64,000 nt of DNA from Lentzea albidocapillata subsp. violacea (GTDB lineage Bacteria > Actinomycetota > Actinomycetes > Mycobacteriales > Pseudonocardiaceae). The stretch lies in assembly GCF_900100275.1 (NCBI RefSeq), contig NZ_FNET01000031.1, forward strand, positions 1 through 64,000, given 5' to 3'. The notes beneath the pieces are model-generated. The model saw only the letters and a program-made list of their open reading frames with translations. It had not been told where the DNA came from and searched no databases. A program made the translations under genes and the position numbers. Shown here in pieces: positions 45,499-54,486 of this stretch (position 1 is the first letter of the stretch; the number at the start of each line of letters is the position of its first letter).

Positions 45499-47729
45499 GG
45501 GGCATCGGGAACACGTTCAGCTCCTCTTCTGCCGCCGGCGTGTCACGCCACCCGAGCAGCGCCGCCTCGCCGGCCAGGACTCCCTTACCCCACAACGGGA
45601 AGGCCGCGGCGAAGTTGTTCACCAGGCCAGGTACCAGGACACGCACGACACTCAGGTCTGCGTACCGCACGTCCGGCGTGGTGAGATCGACCGCCAGGAT
45701 CTCGAAATCCTGCGCCTCCACGATGCGGCGGTAAGTCTCGAGCGAACGGTCGGCAGGAGTCGGCAGCCCGTCGAGATCCAGCTCGCGCCCGCCCCGCAGG
45801 ACCTCTGTCACTCGTTCCCGCGCCCGCGTGTCGCAGGTCAGCTGGAGCTGCGACTCCAGGTCGCCCACGTCGCGGAAATCCTTGCGGAAGGAGTCGAGGT
45901 ACCGCCGGTCGGCCCGCCACGGCTTGAGGTAACCCAGCTTGCCACCACGCCGCCGGACGTCGTGCATGTCGCGCAGTTCCGACCAGTAGGCACCGTGCTC
46001 CTGCAGCAGGTCCACCGCCCACAGGAGGTTGGACAGCGCTTCGCCCCAAGCCTTGAGAGCGCACAGTTCGGCGTCTTCCCTGAGCGCGAACCCCACCGTG
46101 GTGAGCTCTCGCTTCGGGTCGTTGACGACGCCGGCGATGACGGGCAGACCGAACCGGTTCTCCACGTGCAGCAACCACCCGGTCAGGTCACTGCCCGCTG
46201 CGGCGGTCTTCCAGTACGCGGCTAATTGGGGGCTGGGCCGCAGACGGGGCAGTGTGGCCTGATGCGACCACCATGACATGGCCGCGTGCCGTTCGAGTAC
46301 TTCTTCCAGCCCGCCCCTGATCGCCTCGTCGAGGTTCACTCCGGCGGCGAGACCCGCGTACAGGGTGGGGTGCAGTGGCGGCTCTTTCTTCGAGGGGCCG
46401 AGGTTGTAGTTGCCCCATGCCATGCCCGCCGGGACCCACACCGCGTCCTCTCTGGTGACCGACCAGCCCAGCACCCAGCGCACCTCGGTGTCGTGGCGGA
46501 AAGGCACGAAGGGAAAGCCTGGAGTGGAGTACTGCTCGTCGGAGTAGAGCACCACCGACTCCGGATCCAGCACCCGTTCGCGGCGCCGAGTCATCTCCTC
46601 GTACGTGCCGACCACTGTGCGGTCCAACTGCACCCAGTTGCCCGAGTAACGCTCGACGGACTCTCCCACGGCACACGCCTCCACGGTGGCGCGGTCGCCG
46701 TTCAGCACGCTGCACCCCGCGATCGTGTTGACGCCCCACGGCACGCCGAGTCTGCGGACGTCACTGACCCGCGCGACGACCGTCCGCAGCGACGACGGCA
46801 TCTCCGGCAGCAGCGGCACGTCACCGAGCTGCGCCACCAGGCCGGTCACGTCGTCCACGAGCAGGTCCGGTCCGGATACGACGTCGTTGCGGTAGGGAGC
46901 GTCGGCGCGGTAGGGCATGGGCAGCACAGGGTGGGGACGCAGCCGCAACGTCGCCGGATCCGCCTCGACCTCGTTGCCGAACAGCGCACACGGCCGCCCG
47001 TCCGCGAGTTGGGCCAGCAACTGCGCGAGAACGGCGCCGACCCACAGGACGTCCGTCTCGTCGACGGGCACGTCGGCCGTCAGCGGGCGGGTCTGCAGCG
47101 CCTGGGTCACGTCCGGGTCGATCGCAGCGGCCACGCGGCGGTCGAGCACGTCGTCGTACACCGGAGTCGCGCCCGGCCGTACGACGGGGCCGAGCCATAC
47201 AGCAGCACCATCGAACACCACCGGCACCCACGTCGCACCGGCCGCCGCAGCCTGGTTCCCCACCTGCCGCAACAGTTCCCCGTCCCGCCACCGGTGCACG
47301 GTGACCAGAACGGATCCGGGGGAGAGCGCGGGGGACAGAGCCGTGAGGTCCTGGTCGTCCAACCACACCGGCTCGCTCAGGTGATGGGGCCGGATCCCGC
47401 GCGTTTCCCGCCAGAGCGCCAGTACGTCGGCGGCACCGGCGACGACCAGTGCGGCGCCGCGCTGCACGGATCCGGCTTTACCGGCCAGGTCGTGGTCCTC
47501 GCGGGCGAGGAGCACGTCGACCACGGTCTGGAACGCCGGTGGCATGTCGGCGAGCACCACGACCTCGTCGAGGGTCCTTGAGCCGTCGCAGAGAGCGAAG
47601 GCGGCGGCCAGCCGGTCGGCGTCGAGTTTGACCTCGAACACATCACCCAGCCGGCTCCGGACGAGCGACTCCCCGTCACGCAGCCGGCGTACTTCGAACT
47701 GCGACAGCACCAGTTGGTCCGATGTCACT
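45491..47729 (-). CDS. Leader-binding/YcaO fusion cyclodehydratase
   Basis: A 745-residue azole/azoline-type maturase. Residues 1-80 look like a winged-helix leader-recognition element (FEVRRLRDGESLVRSRLGDV, DGSRTLDEVVVLADMP). Residues 90-330 resemble the degenerate E1-like partner domain without zinc-type Cys tetrads. Residues 350-745 are YcaO: NTIAGCSVLNGDRATVEACA, VGESVERYSGNWVQ (ATP/Mg Glu residues), LDEAIRGGLEEVLERHAAM and NDPKRELTTVGFAL. It ends in FPMPHA, a short version of the proline-rich tail of azoline-forming YcaOs. GTG 47729 follows AGGAG and starts 72 bases after the precursor gene. Likely substrates are Ser/Thr of that peptide, which has no Cys. Confidence 0.85.
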
Positions 47730-47758
47730 GCATCTCCTGGAAGGGCGCGGGGGTGGCC

Positions 47759-47795
47759 CGGCGTGGTGGGTGCGAAGGCACGCCACCACGCCGGT
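47759..47795 (-). terminator. Attenuator-like hairpin between precursor and YcaO genes
   Basis: A long hairpin: outer arms CCGGCGTGGTGG (47759-47770) and its complement (47784-47795), inner GTGC/GCAC around a GAAG tetraloop, with one bulged base. It begins 6 bases after the precursor stop. A leaky hairpin here would give excess precursor over enzymes, a common RiPP operon device. Confidence 0.65.
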
Positions 47796-47801
47796 CTGGG
47801 T

Positions 47802-47957
47802 TTACTCCCAGTGGAAACGTGCTCCCAGAACACTGTGGTCGTGCGCGGGGAGCGTCGGCGTCCACGCCAGCAGCGCGGGCTTGATCACCTCGTCGGCCGG
47901 AACTTCGAGCTCCTGCTCGTGGTTCCGCTCCTGAGTCTTCGCAGCCTTGTACTTCAC
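47802..47957 (-). CDS. Candidate RiPP precursor peptide B, 51 aa
   Basis: A 51-residue peptide beginning at GTG 47957 behind a strong GGGAGGAGG site. The first 25 residues are charged and helical (KYKAAKTQERNHEQELEV, then PADEV), like a leader. The remaining part is hydrophobic and aromatic (ALLAWTPTLPAHDHS, ending RFHWE) with two Thr, one Ser, three Pro, two Trp, three His in or near the core and no Cys. It sits directly before the leader-binding YcaO gene and is followed by a hairpin. No similarity to a named precursor is apparent to me. The longer frame from 48014 lacks a start site. Confidence 0.7.
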   Translation of the reverse strand: MKYKAAKTQERNHEQELEVPADEVIKPALLAWTPTLPAHDHSVLGARFHWE

Positions 47958-48041
47958 CTTTTCAACCTCCTCCCAGTGATCGTTATCGCGTCGTCCGCCC
48001 GGCGGGCGGACCACATCGGGGAGAAGCCGCCGAACCGGGGA

Positions 48042-49181
48042 TCACACTGGCGATCGCGAGTCCGGGAGCGTCACGGTGGTGGCGGTGGCGAACATCCGCT
48101 CGAAAAAGCCCGTGGTCCACATCTGCGGCTCCTCGAGGTCGACGGCGCCGATCTCGTCGAGGAACCCAGGTCGCACATCGGCCCCGAAGCCGGCGAGCAC
48201 GTCGTGCGGAACGGAGCCGGGGAACAACATCTCCAGGTGTGCCAGCGCGAAATAGACGACCGGTTTGATCGAGTACTGAGCGGCCAGGTCCGCCAACCGG
48301 GCCCAGAACTCGCGGTCGGCGTGTAGTTCGAGCACCTCCCGCAGGTCGCAGTACTGGATCAGGCGCTGGTGCTTGAGCCGGTGGAGGTACCGAAGGGTGG
48401 TCGACTCCTTGTACAGGTGGGCGCACAGGTCCAGCACCAGGTCCTCCGGCGCGGGTGCCGGCACGTCCAGCTCGCCCAGCGGTACGTCGACCGCGCGGGC
48501 GAGCACCTCCTCGGTCGGCACGCGGAACTCCGAGCCCGGCAAGAACAGGCCCACGCTGATGTCCACGATGAACTCCAGTACTGACGGCTCGCTCGTAGTC
48601 CGGAACAGCGGCGGCAGGTTGTTGACGTGCATCCGCCAGAACGTCACCTTGTCGCGGCTTATCGGTATCACGCGGCGACTGTCCGAAGTGGTGTCGCCCA
48701 TCTGGTAGCCCAGTTCCTCCAGTACCGCGACCGCGCGCTTGGTGTCGGCGCGCCGCATCAGGAAGTCCATGTCGGCCATCGGGCGGAGGCCGACATCGCG
48801 GTAGACGTGCTGCGCCAGGTACAAGCCCTTGCGCAGCAGGACTTCCGGTACCTCGGTCCGCAGCCGGGCGAGGATCGCCACCGCCTCGCGCTGGAGGGAC
48901 TCGTTGCGCGACCGGTGGTACAGGTACATGGCGCGGAACATGTCGGCGTTGGCGTAGAGGTACTGATCCTGTTCCAGCAGATCCAGCCGCTGGAGGTTGA
49001 CCGCGACGAGCCCGGCCACCTTGTGGCGGCGGGCTTGCGACATGAACAGGTCCCAGTCGATGCCGTCGCGGATCAGAGGCACAGCCTTCTCGCGCGCCTC
49101 CGGCTCCGGCATCCGCCGTGCCAGTAGCAGCAACAGGCGGACCGCGGGATCGAGACCGCCGGGGAGTGGTTCCGCGGTCAC
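48042..49181 (-). CDS. Nucleotidyltransferase-family protein (NTP_transf_5 type)
   Basis: A 379-residue protein of the uncharacterised nucleotidyltransferase family often found in RiPP operons. The catalytic region is LLRKGLYLAQHVYRDVGLRP, followed by MADMDFLMRRADTKRAVAVL, where D-M-D-F is the metal-binding pair. The C-terminal half is helical (EDLVLDLCAHLYKESTTLRY). In lasso-peptide clusters relatives occur with kinases and alter phosphorylated groups. The neighbouring kinase-like gene fits this. It overlaps the NUDIX gene by four bases. Confidence 0.78.
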   Translation of the reverse strand: MTAEPLPGGLDPAVRLLLLLARRMPEPEAREKAVPLIRDGIDWDLFMSQARRHKVAGLVAVNLQRLDLLEQDQYLYANADMFRAMYLYHRSRNESLQREAVAILARLRTEVPEVLLRKGLYLAQHVYRDVGLRPMADMDFLMRRADTKRAVAVLEELGYQMGDTTSDSRRVIPISRDKVTFWRMHVNNLPPLFRTTSEPSVLEFIVDISVGLFLPGSEFRVPTEEVLARAVDVPLGELDVPAPAPEDLVLDLCAHLYKESTTLRYLHRLKHQRLIQYCDLREVLELHADREFWARLADLAAQYSIKPVVYFALAHLEMLFPGSVPHDVLAGFGADVRPGFLDEIGAVDLEEPQMWTTGFFERMFATATTVTLPDSRSPV

Positions 49182-49612
49182 GTCGCCTCCGCGGTGATCT
49201 TGTCCAGCAGTGTTCCCTGCCCGACGACGAGCTCGTCGAGCTCGGGGTCTCCGAACGGGAGCCAGTAGAAGTGCAGCGGTGTGGGCGGACGTTGTCCGTC
49301 GTGCTCTTCGGAGCTGTCCCAGCGCTCGGGCGGCCGCTGGTCGACGGCCAGGTGGAACACGTGCCGGTCCTGGATCTCTTCCCGGATCGGCGAGATGTCG
49401 AACTGATAGCGGCCGAGGTGTTCGACGACGCGCAGACCGGGCAACCCGGTCTCCTCGGTGGCCTCCCGCAGCGCGCCGGCCGCCGGGTCCTCGCCCGGCC
49501 GCAGGGTGCCCGCCGGTACCTGGAGGCCCGAGTCGTCATCGTCCTGGCGGAACACCGCCACCCGGCCTTCGTGGACCACGAAGGCCACCACCTTCTGCAC
49601 GGTGGACTTCAC
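49178..49612 (-). CDS. NUDIX hydrolase
   Basis: A 144-residue NUDIX protein with a complete Nudix box (GTLRPGEDPAAGALREATEE, then TGL: G-x5-E-x7-R-E-x2-E-E-x-G) near residues 35-57. It would hydrolyse a nucleoside diphosphate-linked compound. Next to nucleotidyltransferase, kinase and dTMP-kinase-like genes it may recycle or trim nucleotide-linked intermediates, or be a housekeeping passenger. ATG 49612; coupled to the next gene by overlap. Confidence 0.82.
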   Translation of the reverse strand: MKSTVQKVVAFVVHEGRVAVFRQDDDDSGLQVPAGTLRPGEDPAAGALREATEETGLPGLRVVEHLGRYQFDISPIREEIQDRHVFHLAVDQRPPERWDSSEEHDGQRPPTPLHFYWLPFGDPELDELVVGQGTLLDKITAEAT

Positions 49613-49627
49613 TTCATTCGCTCCTGA

Positions 49628-50683
49628 TCAACGAGATCGACGACGCTGTTCGGGGTTGCGGAACGGCTCCGCGGTGAAGCCCGAGTCGCCACGGTTGGAA
49701 CTCATGCAGGAACCCGGTGCGGCGTCGACGTACGCGCCCGGCGCCACGATCTCGTCGATGCGTTCGAGAACGTCCAGCCCGAGGCGTACACCGGCTCCTG
49801 CCAGAGCAGACTGCAGCTGCTCCACGTTGCGCGGTCCCACGATCGCGGACGACACGGCCGGGTGCTCGGTGACGAATCCCAGCGCCAGCTGAGCGAGGGT
49901 GAGGTCGGAGGCCTTGGCCAGGTCCGCGAGCTGTTCCACCACTTCGAGCTTGCGTCGCACGCCCGGATCGCTCGGGTCGATCTTCATCCTGGCGGCCCTC
50001 GAGTCAGCCGGGAACGGTTGTCCCGCGCGGTACGCACCGCTGAGCCAGCCGCCGTTGAGGGAACCCCAGGTGAGCACACCCATGCCGTAGCGCTGGCAGG
50101 TGGGCAGCAGATGACCCTCCACCGCGCGGGCGAAGATGGAGTACGGCGACTGCTCGCTGCGGAACCGGACGAAGTTGTGCTTCTCCGATGCCCAGTGCGC
50201 CTCGACGATCAGCTCCGGCGGGAAGGTCGACAATCCCACGGCGAGGACCTTGCCGGCGCTCACGAGGTCGGTCAGAGCACCGAGGGTCTCTTCGATGTCG
50301 GTGTACTTGTCGAAGCGGTAGAATTGGAACAGGTCGATGTAGTCGGTCTTGAGACGCTTCAGGCTGCGCTCGACGCACCGGGTCACCCACCGGCGCGAAC
50401 CACCCTTCGCGTTCGGGTCTTTCGAGAGACCCTTCACGCCGAACTTCGTCGCCACCACCACGTCGTCCCGGCGACCGGTGCGCTGGAGGTAGTCGCCGAT
50501 GATCACTTCGGAATCGCCGTAGACGTCGGCGGTGTCGATGGTGTTGATGCCGGCGTCGAGTGCGGCAGCGAGCAGCCGCTCGGACTCGGAGTGGTCGGTC
50601 ACACCTTGCTGGCCGAAGTTCTGGGCTCCGAGGGTCAGCTTGCTGACCTTGATTCCGCTGCGGCCCAACGGGCGGTATTCCAC
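49628..50683 (-). CDS. Aldo/keto reductase
   Basis: A 351-residue NAD(P)H-dependent aldo/keto reductase. Signatures: RSGIKVSKLTLGAQNFG, GINTIDTADVYGDSEVIIGD (catalytic Asp and Tyr), VVVATKFGVKG (Lys), a C-terminal cofactor segment AIVGPRNVEQLQSALAG. Its sequence is close to the general oxidoreductase group (Tas/YajO-like). It could reduce a carbonyl or imine of the product. It starts at ATG 50683 following the kinase gene by 18 bases. Confidence 0.85.
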   Translation of the reverse strand: MEYRPLGRSGIKVSKLTLGAQNFGQQGVTDHSESERLLAAALDAGINTIDTADVYGDSEVIIGDYLQRTGRRDDVVVATKFGVKGLSKDPNAKGGSRRWVTRCVERSLKRLKTDYIDLFQFYRFDKYTDIEETLGALTDLVSAGKVLAVGLSTFPPELIVEAHWASEKHNFVRFRSEQSPYSIFARAVEGHLLPTCQRYGMGVLTWGSLNGGWLSGAYRAGQPFPADSRAARMKIDPSDPGVRRKLEVVEQLADLAKASDLTLAQLALGFVTEHPAVSSAIVGPRNVEQLQSALAGAGVRLGLDVLERIDEIVAPGAYVDAAPGSCMSSNRGDSGFTAEPFRNPEQRRRSR

Positions 50684-50701
50684 GGGAGCTCTCCTTGCGG
50701 G

Positions 50702-51586
50702 TCAGGCCGTCGCGAGCGCGGACAGGACGGCGTGCGTGGATTCGGGGCGGTTGTGCGGTTGGTATTCCAGGCAGGCGTCCCCGAGTGCGGTCAGGACGGG
50801 CGGGAACTTGCCGGTCGGCGCGCCGACCGCGCATCCCGGACCGCCGTGACGCGGCATCCGGCCCACGGTCATCTGGTGGATCAGGACGCCCAGGCTGTAG
50901 AGGTCGGCCTCGACACCGGCCCGGTCGTAGGCGTCGGCGTATTCGGGTGGCCAGTGGAACTCGTCGGCTTTGCGGTGTGGCCCGGTCGGCTCCGCGTCCA
51001 AGGCACGTGCGCACCCCAGGTCCGCGATCACCGCCCCTGCCTCGTCCTTGAGCAGAACGTTCTCCGCGTTCAGGTCGCGGTGAGCGACGCCTGCCCCGTG
51101 CAGCGAGGCAAGGCCCTCGGCGATGTCCCGCACCGACCTGACGACGAAGTCCGAGGAGAAGTCCCACGAACAGGACGCACCGGCGGCAGCGAGGGAGCCC
51201 CGTGGGTAGTAACGCATCAGGTAATAGGGGATCTCCGCGTCCAGGTCGCCGTCCACGAACTCTGCGACGCAGTCGGCACCGCGCAACTTGCGCAGGACGT
51301 CGAACTCGAACGCGAAGGCCTTGCGCCACAGCTCGTGCTGCTCCGGACCGAAACGCTTGTACCAGTAGTAGCCGTACACGCCGGGCGCCTGCTCAGGCTC
51401 TGCGGCGTCGATCACGTGGTAGTAGCCGGAAAGTCCTTTTGCGACGGTCTCTGCTCCGGACGGCCCGTTGACGACCGCCAAAGTGCTCAGTCCGGCGAAC
51501 GCGATCGTCCGCCGAACCTCCAGACCGCATCCGGCGAGAAATCGCGTGAACAGTGCCGCGGGGAGGTTCAGGTCAACCGATGACAC
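50702..51586 (-). CDS. Protein-kinase-fold enzyme
   Basis: A 294-residue kinase-like protein. An N-terminal lobe (YYWYKRFGPEQHELWRKAFA with a likely ATP Lys and helix-C Glu) is followed by the catalytic loop VAHRDLNAENVLLKDEAG (H-R-D-x-x-x-x-N), the metal motif IADLGCAR (DLG for DFG) and WPPEY for APE. ADLYSLGVLIHQMTVGRMPR completes the C-lobe. Eukaryotic-type kinases appear in several RiPP systems that phosphorylate Ser/Thr. Here it is coupled to a dTMP-kinase-like protein and near a nucleotidyltransferase. Its target is unknown. Confidence 0.85.
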   Translation of the reverse strand: MSSVDLNLPAALFTRFLAGCGLEVRRTIAFAGLSTLAVVNGPSGAETVAKGLSGYYHVIDAAEPEQAPGVYGYYWYKRFGPEQHELWRKAFAFEFDVLRKLRGADCVAEFVDGDLDAEIPYYLMRYYPRGSLAAAGASCSWDFSSDFVVRSVRDIAEGLASLHGAGVAHRDLNAENVLLKDEAGAVIADLGCARALDAEPTGPHRKADEFHWPPEYADAYDRAGVEADLYSLGVLIHQMTVGRMPRHGGPGCAVGAPTGKFPPVLTALGDACLEYQPHNRPESTHAVLSALATA

Positions 51587-52253
51587 TCGTCGCCACCTCT
51601 CTGGTGTGGTCGTGCGGAAACAGCTGTTCCAGCTCGGCCAGGACGTCCTCGGCCACCCGCTCGGGATCGCTCTCGTTGTTGTTCACCCGCAGGACTCGCG
51701 GGCCGTGCGCGGTGAACAGCTCGCCGGTGAACAGTTCGACGTAGGCGCGGTGCAGCCGCCGCAGGGTGCCGGGCGTCTCGTGGGGCCGCAGGCTCTTGGC
51801 TCTGGTGATGGTCCGGTCGCTGGCCACGTCGGGATCGGTGTCGACGAACACCACGACGTCCGGTTCCCGCGTACCCAGCTCGCGGTGGTTCTCGAGCGTC
51901 GCGCGTGCCGGAATCCCGTACAGGACCTCGTGGTAGACGGCGTCGCTGTAGATGTACCGATCGGCCAGTACCGCGACCGTGTCGAGCGCCGGTTCGATGT
52001 TCTCACGCAGGTGTAGGAGCTTGTCCCTGGCGTAGGCGCGCATGAGCTCGTCCCTGCTGACACCCAGCCGCTGGGTACGCGCCGCGAGGACCACCCGGCC
52101 CGCGTCGACGTCCAGCCAGCCATGCTGTCCGACCATGAAACACCGGCGCCCCTTGCTGTTGAGGCCGTCGTGCAGCAGCCCGCGCAGTGTCGACTTGCCG
52201 CTGCCGTCGGTGCCTTCGAGTGCGATGAAGGGGAAACGGGCGGGATCAACCAT
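51573..52253 (-). CDS. Thymidylate-kinase-like P-loop kinase
   Basis: A 226-residue P-loop kinase resembling dTMP kinase: Walker A FIALEGTDGSGKSTLRGLLH, the DR-Y motif LADRYIYSDAVYHEVLYG and VVFVDTDPDVASDRTITRAK. The LID region (KSLRPHETPGTLRRLHRAYV) is basic. Secondary-metabolite clusters use such enzymes for unusual phosphorylations, or they supply nucleotides. The gene overlaps both neighbours (8-14 bases), so it belongs to the operon. Confidence 0.82.
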   Translation of the reverse strand: MVDPARFPFIALEGTDGSGKSTLRGLLHDGLNSKGRRCFMVGQHGWLDVDAGRVVLAARTQRLGVSRDELMRAYARDKLLHLRENIEPALDTVAVLADRYIYSDAVYHEVLYGIPARATLENHRELGTREPDVVVFVDTDPDVASDRTITRAKSLRPHETPGTLRRLHRAYVELFTGELFTAHGPRVLRVNNNESDPERVAEDVLAELEQLFPHDHTREVATSVIG

Positions 52254-52899
52254 CGGCGAGAGGCTTCCTGATCAGCGCGAGGCTGAGGTCACCGACACCG
52301 CCGAGAACCTCCAGCTGAGGCGCGTTCTCACCGAAGTAGTCGTCGCACGCCTTCTTCACACCCGGCAGTCCGTCCCAGGCCCGCGGGTTCGCGTCGAGAT
52401 CGCAGTAGTCGTCGACCAGGATGACTCCGCCCGGCGCCAGCTTCGGGTACACGTGGGTGAGGCTGGTGGTGATCGAGTCGTAGAAGTCACCGTCGAGGTA
52501 GGCGAAACAGATCTCCGGCGGGCACCCGTCCGGCAGCGTCTGCTCGAACCAGCCCTGGTGCACCTCCGGCTGCGGCAGTTCCCAGGCGTCGAAGTTCATC
52601 TTCAACTGATCGATCGAAGCGAGGCAGTCGCCCTCCTTCAGGTACGAGTCCAGCACGCCCGGCTGCGGCAGTCCTTCGAAGGAGTCGAACAGGTGCAGTT
52701 CCCGTTCGGGTGCCAGGTCCTGGATGATGCGCGCCAGCCACACGCTGGTGAGGCCGGCGTTGCAGCCCAGTTCGACGATCGCGCCGGGCACCTTGTGGAT
52801 GAGGTTGGTCGACAACGCCCAGTAGATCGCGTTGAGGCGCTCGAAGTCCGTCATCGCGGCGTTCTGGGTCGCCAGCCTGATCGCCATACGTACGCGCAT
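52246..52899 (-). CDS. TylF/MycF-type O-methyltransferase
   Basis: A 217-residue SAM-dependent methyltransferase of the macrocin O-methyltransferase family: GAIVELGCNAGLTSVWLARI for SAM, LHLFDSFEGLPQPG, FAYLDGDFYDSITTSL and GGVILVDDYCDLDANPRAWD, with the paired Asp residues that bind Mg in TylF. Such enzymes methylate hydroxyls, including sugar or polyol hydroxyls. Here a hydroxyl made by an oxygenase in the cluster is a possible acceptor. ATG 52899 is the best start by codon use; the site AAGGA is somewhat far. Confidence 0.85.
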   Translation of the reverse strand: MRVRMAIRLATQNAAMTDFERLNAIYWALSTNLIHKVPGAIVELGCNAGLTSVWLARIIQDLAPERELHLFDSFEGLPQPGVLDSYLKEGDCLASIDQLKMNFDAWELPQPEVHQGWFEQTLPDGCPPEICFAYLDGDFYDSITTSLTHVYPKLAPGGVILVDDYCDLDANPRAWDGLPGVKKACDDYFGENAPQLEVLGGVGDLSLALIRKPLADG

Positions 52900-52934
52900 G
52901 AGTTGCGTCGTCCTTCCGGGGGTGGGGCAGTTAC

Positions 52935-53630
52935 TCAGGAGACAATGAAGCCGATGATCTTCACCACACGACCGGACACCACAGGTTCGGTGCCGTGGGT
53001 GAGCTGTGATCCGTAGACCAGCGCGTCGCCGGCGGCGGGCCGCGCGGTCCATCTGGTTCGCCGCTGTCGGCGGTACCACTCGGAGGACTCGTCGCACTCG
53101 TCGCGTACCAGCGGCATTCCGCCGTCGACCTGGCACCACTGCTCCGCGTCGGTCGTCGTCTCCACGAAGAACTCGCCGCCGGTGTACTCGGACTGGTCGG
53201 AGAGGCAGATGCTCAGGCCCGCGACTTTGGGGTGTTCGGGGTCCGGATCGTTGTTGCTCAGGTCGATGTGCGGGGTGATGGACTGACCGGCGGTGTAGCT
53301 GACGAACGTCCAGTGCGACATGGCTCGTGCTGAAGGGAGGGAGATCTGCAGCGTCTTCAGCGCTCGTTCACCGGCCTGCGCCAGTACGTCCTGCGCCTTC
53401 GAGGGCAGCTCGGAGAGCTCGTCCCGGCCTGCCGGTTCGTACACGCGCATCGATTCCAGTGTGGACAGTCCCTCGACGCTGTGGACGGACTCGGTGCGCT
53501 GTTCGGCACTGAGCACACCGCCGTGCATCAGTCCGAAGACGTCGGACAGGGCCGCGCGGATCTCGGCGAGGTCTTCAGGCCCGAGGAATCCGGGAATGCT
53601 GCCTACGTACAGGGTTTCAGCCACGTGCAT
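52935..53630 (-). CDS. 2-oxoglutarate/Fe(II) oxygenase (prolyl-4-hydroxylase-like)
   Basis: A 231-residue double-stranded beta-helix dioxygenase. The iron facial triad is visible as H-x-D in GQSITPHIDLSNNDPD near residue 120 and the distal His in YGSQLTHGTEPVVSGRVVKI, with the Arg that binds 2-oxoglutarate. YTGGEFFVE is the usual strand. It probably hydroxylates the peptide or the loaded amino acid; prolines in precursor B are possible targets (inference). It overlaps the upstream gene by 14 bases. Confidence 0.85.
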   Translation of the reverse strand: MHVAETLYVGSIPGFLGPEDLAEIRAALSDVFGLMHGGVLSAEQRTESVHSVEGLSTLESMRVYEPAGRDELSELPSKAQDVLAQAGERALKTLQISLPSARAMSHWTFVSYTAGQSITPHIDLSNNDPDPEHPKVAGLSICLSDQSEYTGGEFFVETTTDAEQWCQVDGGMPLVRDECDESSEWYRRQRRTRWTARPAAGDALVYGSQLTHGTEPVVSGRVVKIIGFIVS

Positions 53631-54468
53631 GTGCGGGCTCCAGGGTTGTCATGTAGTCGAACGGCGAACCGAAGATGTTCACGGCGCGTCCCGGCTTGGG
53701 CCACCAGCAGCGGACGAGCTCCGACAGCAGCGGGAGCTCGTCGTCCTGCGGCGGATCACCGAGTTCGACGACCGCCGAATCCTCGGGCAGCGCCGCCCGT
53801 CGCCGGTACTCGGCGCTGACACCGAATGCGAAGGCATCGGCCAGCGCGGTGACGGACGCGCGCGCTGTGCCGAGCCCGTAGACGGAGATCTCGGCGGCGG
53901 CCCACATCATGGCCAGCGACCGTGCGGCACCGCTGAGAACGGCCGGCGACAGCTCATCCGCTGAGGCTGCCCACAGGTCTGCTGGCAGCAGGACAGCGCT
54001 GTCCGTGCAAGCGTCACGGAATCCTGACGGCAGCGGTTCGACGCCCACCAAACCAGCGCCGAGCTGCAGAATCGGCAGAAGGCCGTGCAGACGAACCTCG
54101 GTCAACGCTCGCCGGAAGTTGGCCACCACGTCGACCCTCTGTTCGTCGAAGATCAGGACCGGCCACGGCGTCGATTCCGCGCTGACGTCGAAGGCCTCAC
54201 GGCGGAACTGTTCGGGGAGGCCGATGACGTCCGGCAGCGCCGAGGTCGACACCGCACTGAGCAGCCGGGCGAACACGCGGTCGGCAGTCCTGGTCGCGTC
54301 CAGCCGCGAGACCGTCGCCAGAGAGACCCGTTGTGTTGCGAGCAGGGCGTTCTCGACTTCGCGGTGAGCCTGGATCAGTTGTGGTTCCACGAGCGTCAGG
54401 TGCAGGTGCACGACTCGGCCGAGCACCATCCCGGCCCAGTACGGGTCCGGCAGGATCGTGTGTTTCAT
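53617..54468 (-). CDS. Unrecognised cluster protein, 283 aa
   Basis: A 283-residue soluble protein with a good start (CAGGAG then ATG 54468). It is mostly helical (VSLATVSRLDATRTADRVFA, VANFRRALTEVRLHGLLPIL, GAARSLAMMWAAAEISVYGL) with no cysteine cluster or nucleotide-binding motif. I cannot place it in a family. Its position as second gene of the large minus-strand operon, coupled to the oxygenase, makes it a candidate novel tailoring, partner or immunity protein. Confidence 0.6.
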   Translation of the reverse strand: MKHTILPDPYWAGMVLGRVVHLHLTLVEPQLIQAHREVENALLATQRVSLATVSRLDATRTADRVFARLLSAVSTSALPDVIGLPEQFRREAFDVSAESTPWPVLIFDEQRVDVVANFRRALTEVRLHGLLPILQLGAGLVGVEPLPSGFRDACTDSAVLLPADLWAASADELSPAVLSGAARSLAMMWAAAEISVYGLGTARASVTALADAFAFGVSAEYRRRAALPEDSAVVELGDPPQDDELPLLSELVRCWWPKPGRAVNIFGSPFDYMTTLEPAHARG

Positions 54469-54486
54469 GTGGACTCCTGCTCTCGC

